Below are positions 61,154-64,000 of a DNA stretch of 64,000 nucleotides, piece by piece. The notes beneath the pieces are model-generated. The model saw only the letters and a list, made by a program, of their open reading frames with translations. It was not told the DNA's origin and ran no database searches. The position numbers and the translations under genes are program-made. Numbering within the stretch: the first letter of the stretch is position 1; each line of letters opens with the position of its first letter. The stretch is from an uncultured Pelagibacteraceae bacterium (GTDB taxonomy: Bacteria; Pseudomonadota; Alphaproteobacteria; Pelagibacterales; Pelagibacteraceae), in the NCBI GenBank assembly GCA_902599625.1, contig CACKGF010000002.1, forward strand, positions 113,829-177,828, written 5' to 3'.

Positions 61154-62255
61154 AGTTAAAAAAAGAAAAATTCTTCTTTTACCAGGAGATGGAATAGGTC
61201 CAGAGGTTATCGCGGAAGTTAAAAAGATTATTCAGTGGTTTAACAAAAACAAATCCTTAGATTTTGAAATTGATGAAGATCTTGTTGGTGGAGCAGCATA
61301 TGATAAATACAAGACACCCATAACAGATGAAGTGTTTTATAAAGCTTTAGAGAGTGAAGCAGTAATACTTGGTGCTGTAGGAGGACCTAAATGGGACGAG
61401 CTTGAATTCTCGAAAAAACCTGAAAGAGCACTTCTTAAACTTAGAAAAGAGTTAAAACTTTTTGCTAATTTAAGACCTGCCATTTGCTTTAAGCAATTAG
61501 TGGACGCTTCAAGTTTAAAACCAGAAATTGTTTCAGGTTTAGATATTATGATAGTAAGAGAATTAACAGGCGGAATATATTTCGGGGAGCCGAGAGGGAT
61601 CAAACCGATAGATAATGGTGAACGAAAAGGAATTAATACCCATACTTATACTACAAAAGAAATTGAAAGAGTTGCGCGAGTTGCTTTTGATTTAGCTAAA
61701 AAAAGAGGCAATAAAGTTACATCTTGTGAAAAATCTAATGTGATGGAAGCAGGTCAGCTTTGGAAAGAAGAAGTTCAAATTTTACATGACAAAGAATATA
61801 AAGATGTAGAACTAACTCATATGTTAGCAGATAATTGTGCTATGCAATTATTAAGAAATCCAAAGCAATTTGATGTAATCGTAACTGATAATTTATTTGG
61901 AGATATCCTATCAGACGAAGCTGCAATGTTGACAGGCTCTTTAGGTCTATTACCATCTGCATCATTAGGAGCTAAAGACAAAGATGGAAATATGAGATCG
62001 ATGTATGAACCTGTGCATGGTTCAGCACCTGATATAACTGGTAAAGGAATTGCAAATCCTATTGCAACTATATTAAGTTTCTCAATGGCATTAAAATATT
62101 CATTAAATTTAGATAAAGAATCTAAAGCCTTAGATAACGCTGTTCAAAAGGTATTGGATGATGGATTAAGGACAAAAGATATTATTTCTAAGGGGAAAAA
62201 AGAAGTTTCTACTTCAGAGATGGGAGATGCGATTATTGCGTGTTTGCAAAAATAA
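61146..62255 (+). CDS. leuB: 3-isopropylmalate dehydrogenase
   Basis: NAD-dependent oxidative decarboxylase, third enzyme of leucine synthesis, 369 residues. It opens [20 protein letters not shown]; the catalytic Tyr/Lys residues and metal Asp are in [27 protein letters not shown] and [14 protein letters not shown], and [18 protein letters not shown] is present. A longer frame from 61107 lies within leuD and is rejected because [16 protein letters not shown] at 61146 gives the family N-terminus. Eight-base overlap with leuD. Confidence 0.97.
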   Translation: MIKVKKRKILLLPGDGIGPEVIAEVKKIIQWFNKNKSLDFEIDEDLVGGAAYDKYKTPITDEVFYKALESEAVILGAVGGPKWDELEFSKKPERALLKLRKELKLFANLRPAICFKQLVDASSLKPEIVSGLDIMIVRELTGGIYFGEPRGIKPIDNGERKGINTHTYTTKEIERVARVAFDLAKKRGNKVTSCEKSNVMEAGQLWKEEVQILHDKEYKDVELTHMLADNCAMQLLRNPKQFDVIVTDNLFGDILSDEAAMLTGSLGLLPSASLGAKDKDGNMRSMYEPVHGSAPDITGKGIANPIATILSFSMALKYSLNLDKESKALDNAVQKVLDDGLRTKDIISKGKKEVSTSEMGDAIIACLQK

Positions 62256-62289
62256 ATAAATTAACTTACCCTAGATAATTAGAAAAAAT

Positions 62290-64000
62290 ATGACTATTTA
62301 TACTGCACCAGTTGAAGAAATGATGTTCCTCTTTGATAATCTTAAAGATAATCAAAGATATAAAGAAATTGAAAAATACAAAGAAATTAATTCGGAACTT
62401 GTTAAAGGAATTTTAGAGGAAGCGGCAAAAATAAACCAAGAGCTTATTTTACCATTAGCTAAAGCAGGAGATGAAAATCCTTGCGTGTATGAAAATGGTG
62501 TTGTGAGAACACCCCCAGGCTATAAAGAGGTCTATAAAAAGTTTATAGAAGATGGCTGGACTTCCCTTTCTTGTGACCCAAAATATGGCGGTCAAGGTAT
62601 CCCAAAAACTGTAAGCACTTTTTTTGAAGAAATGCTGTCATCGTCAAGCTTAGCATTTAAATTATATAGTGAACTTAGTATTGGTGCTTATAATTGTATA
62701 CTTACTCATGCTGAGCAAAGCATAAAAGATAAATTTCTTCCAAAAATAGTAGAGGGAAAATGGAGCGGAACAATGTGCTTAACAGAACCACAGTGTGGAA
62801 CCGATTTAGGCTTATTAAAAACAAAAGCAGTTCCAAAAGGCAATGGAACCTATGAAATAACTGGACAAAAAATTTTTATTACTTCTGGGGACCATGATTT
62901 AACGGAAAATATAATTCATTTAGTTTTAGCAAGAACAACAGATGCACCAAAAGGAACAAAGGGAATAAGTTTATTTCTTGTACCAAAATTTGAGGTCAGT
63001 GACGATGGAGTTGTAGGTTCTAGAAACGGTGTCAGCACAAACTCAATTGAGAGCAAGATGGGAATTAAAGGTTCACCAACTTGTGTTCTAAATTTTGAAA
63101 ATTCGAAAGGTATTATGATTGGACCTGAAAACAAAGGTTTGAACTCCATGTTCACAATGATGAATTTAGAAAGAATTGTAGTTGGTGTACAAGGTTTAGG
63201 AATTGCTGAAACTGCTTACCAAAACGCTGTTGCTTATTCAAAAGAGAGAAAGCAAGGAAAAGCAAACAACAGTAAAAATGGAGAAACAGATTTAATTATC
63301 AAACATGCAGACATAAGACGAAGTCTAATGAATATGAAATCAATTATTGAGGGTCAAAGGTCTTTTGCCTTTTGGTTGTCACAGCAAATTGATGTAAGTT
63401 TATCTCACGATGATAAAGATGTAAGAGGTGATGCATCAAATATGGTTGCATTGCTCACTCCAGTTATTAAATCATTTTTTACAGATAATGGCGTAGAAAT
63501 TACCAATGATGCAATTCAGGTATTTGGCGGCTATGGTTATACAAAAGATCAAGGGATCGAACAATTATTTAGAGATAATAGAATAACACCAATATACGAA
63601 GGTACAAATTCTGTTCAGGCAATTGACCTTGTGTACCGAAAAATTTCTTCAGAAGGCATATTTGAAAACTTTATAAAATCAATGGATAATGAAATCAAAA
63701 ATTATAAAAACGAAAAAAATTTAGAAAGTTTTTTAAACATTTTTGAAAAATATAAAGAAATCTTGGTATCTTTTACGAAGTGGATGAGAGAAAAAATTAA
63801 TTCAAATAAGGATGATGCAAGTGCAGCATGCAATGATTATTTAAAAGTATTGGGTTACACAGCATTAGCTTTTGCTTGGATTAAAACTTTAAAAATAAGT
63901 TTTGAAAAACAAAATTCAAATAAAGAATTTTTTGAAGACAAAATTAATACAGGAAAGTATTATTTTGAAAAAATTTTACCAAGAGCACAGTCTCATTATG
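62290..64000 (+). CDS. Acyl-CoA dehydrogenase, DmdC-like (partial, C-terminus cut off)
   Basis: FAD-dependent acyl-CoA dehydrogenase; 570 codons are seen before the window ends. It belongs to the large (about 600-residue) subgroup that includes DmdC, the 3-methylmercaptopropionyl-CoA dehydrogenase of DMSP demethylation. The subgroup features are YTAPVEEMMFLFD at the N-terminus, GWTSLSCDPKYGGQGIP, MCLTEPQCGTDLG, ITSGDHDLTENI, the Q-F-GGYGYTKD text and the catalytic Glu in IYEGTNSVQAIDLV. DMSP use is common in SAR11; but dmdA and dmdB are not in this window, and other medium-chain substrates are possible. It starts at ATG, 34 bp after leuB. Confidence 0.9.
   Translation, partial: MTIYTAPVEEMMFLFDNLKDNQRYKEIEKYKEINSELVKGILEEAAKINQELILPLAKAGDENPCVYENGVVRTPPGYKEVYKKFIEDGWTSLSCDPKYGGQGIPKTVSTFFEEMLSSSSLAFKLYSELSIGAYNCILTHAEQSIKDKFLPKIVEGKWSGTMCLTEPQCGTDLGLLKTKAVPKGNGTYEITGQKIFITSGDHDLTENIIHLVLARTTDAPKGTKGISLFLVPKFEVSDDGVVGSRNGVSTNSIESKMGIKGSPTCVLNFENSKGIMIGPENKGLNSMFTMMNLERIVVGVQGLGIAETAYQNAVAYSKERKQGKANNSKNGETDLIIKHADIRRSLMNMKSIIEGQRSFAFWLSQQIDVSLSHDDKDVRGDASNMVALLTPVIKSFFTDNGVEITNDAIQVFGGYGYTKDQGIEQLFRDNRITPIYEGTNSVQAIDLVYRKISSEGIFENFIKSMDNEIKNYKNEKNLESFLNIFEKYKEILVSFTKWMREKINSNKDDASAACNDYLKVLGYTALAFAWIKTLKISFEKQNSNKEFFEDKINTGKYYFEKILPRAQSHY

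Noticed and set aside
1..64000. CRISPR arrays, insertion sequences, prophage, rRNA genes, integrase/attachment sites
   Set aside because: No spaced direct repeats, transposase or integrase text or terminal inverted repeats were seen; the only direct repeats are those within rpsP.

Overview
The window looks like a chromosomal segment of a SAR11-type alphaproteobacterium ('Candidatus Pelagibacter' or a close relative). Evidence seen directly: very AT-rich DNA, genes packed with 0-10 bp spacing or overlapping stops and starts, lysine/isoleucine/asparagine-rich proteins, no rRNA operon, no insertion sequence, no prophage and no CRISPR array. Gene content fits the same group: a TRAP transporter, an acetate permease pair with acetyl-CoA synthetase, an MscS/YggT pair, cytochrome c maturation genes, photolyase-like flavoproteins and a DmdC-like acyl-CoA dehydrogenase. 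The genus assignment is inference from gene content and style; no database was consulted. No stretch longer than about 170 bp lacks a gene.

Layout. 1-5064: hslUV protease genes (minus) diverge from a histidine operon hisB-H-A-F-E that continues into HIT and GNAT genes. 5061-9454: lolA-ftsK, a UbiH-like flavoprotein and a LON-domain protein. 9581-14231: tRNA-Gly(GCC), pterin carbinolamine dehydratase, then purH, a heparinase II/III-like gene, rpe and a YggT-like gene. 14282-19201: acetate module (ActP-like symporter plus DUF4212 subunit, acs with a strongly basic N-terminal tail). 19203-24560: EVE protein, tsaD, hemCD, mscS, yggT, folD. 24552-32076: accessory-looking stretch mixing glycosylation genes (GT41-like TPR protein, GT2, polytopic membrane protein) with light-related genes (SDR, photolyase-related protein, DUF393, DUF2256, photolyase FAD-domain protein). 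32081-36911: argG, IalB-like, aldo-keto reductase, BI-1, DUF2794, yciB, hspQ. 37078-41707: ccmCDEFGH and a PagL-like outer-membrane protein. 41717-53283: two FMN 2-hydroxyacid oxidases, an aminotransferase, a GlcD-like oxidase, a D-2-hydroxyacid dehydrogenase, a TRAP transporter, an amidase, a small membrane protein and an EamA permease: a 2-hydroxy/2-oxo-acid uptake and use region. 53285-59133: alpha/beta hydrolase, ftsY-dapF, then ffh-rpsP-trmD-rplS behind a structured leader. 59145-64000: leuCDB and an acyl-CoA dehydrogenase that runs off the end.

Most notable: (i) a compact, multi-hairpin sequence directly before ffh whose closing helix would mask the ribosome binding site; (ii) a light-associated cassette whose photolyase-related protein lacks most expected Fe-S ligands, whose SDR lacks the catalytic Tyr, and whose second photolyase homologue carries its FAD domain first and an unassigned alpha/beta-looking region last; (iii) a 4 x 54-bp in-frame repeat in the S16 gene; (iv) a 45-residue Lys/Arg tail on acetyl-CoA synthetase; (v) eight convergent gene pairs with no gap at all, three of them sharing a 4-bp palindrome as stop codon on both strands.
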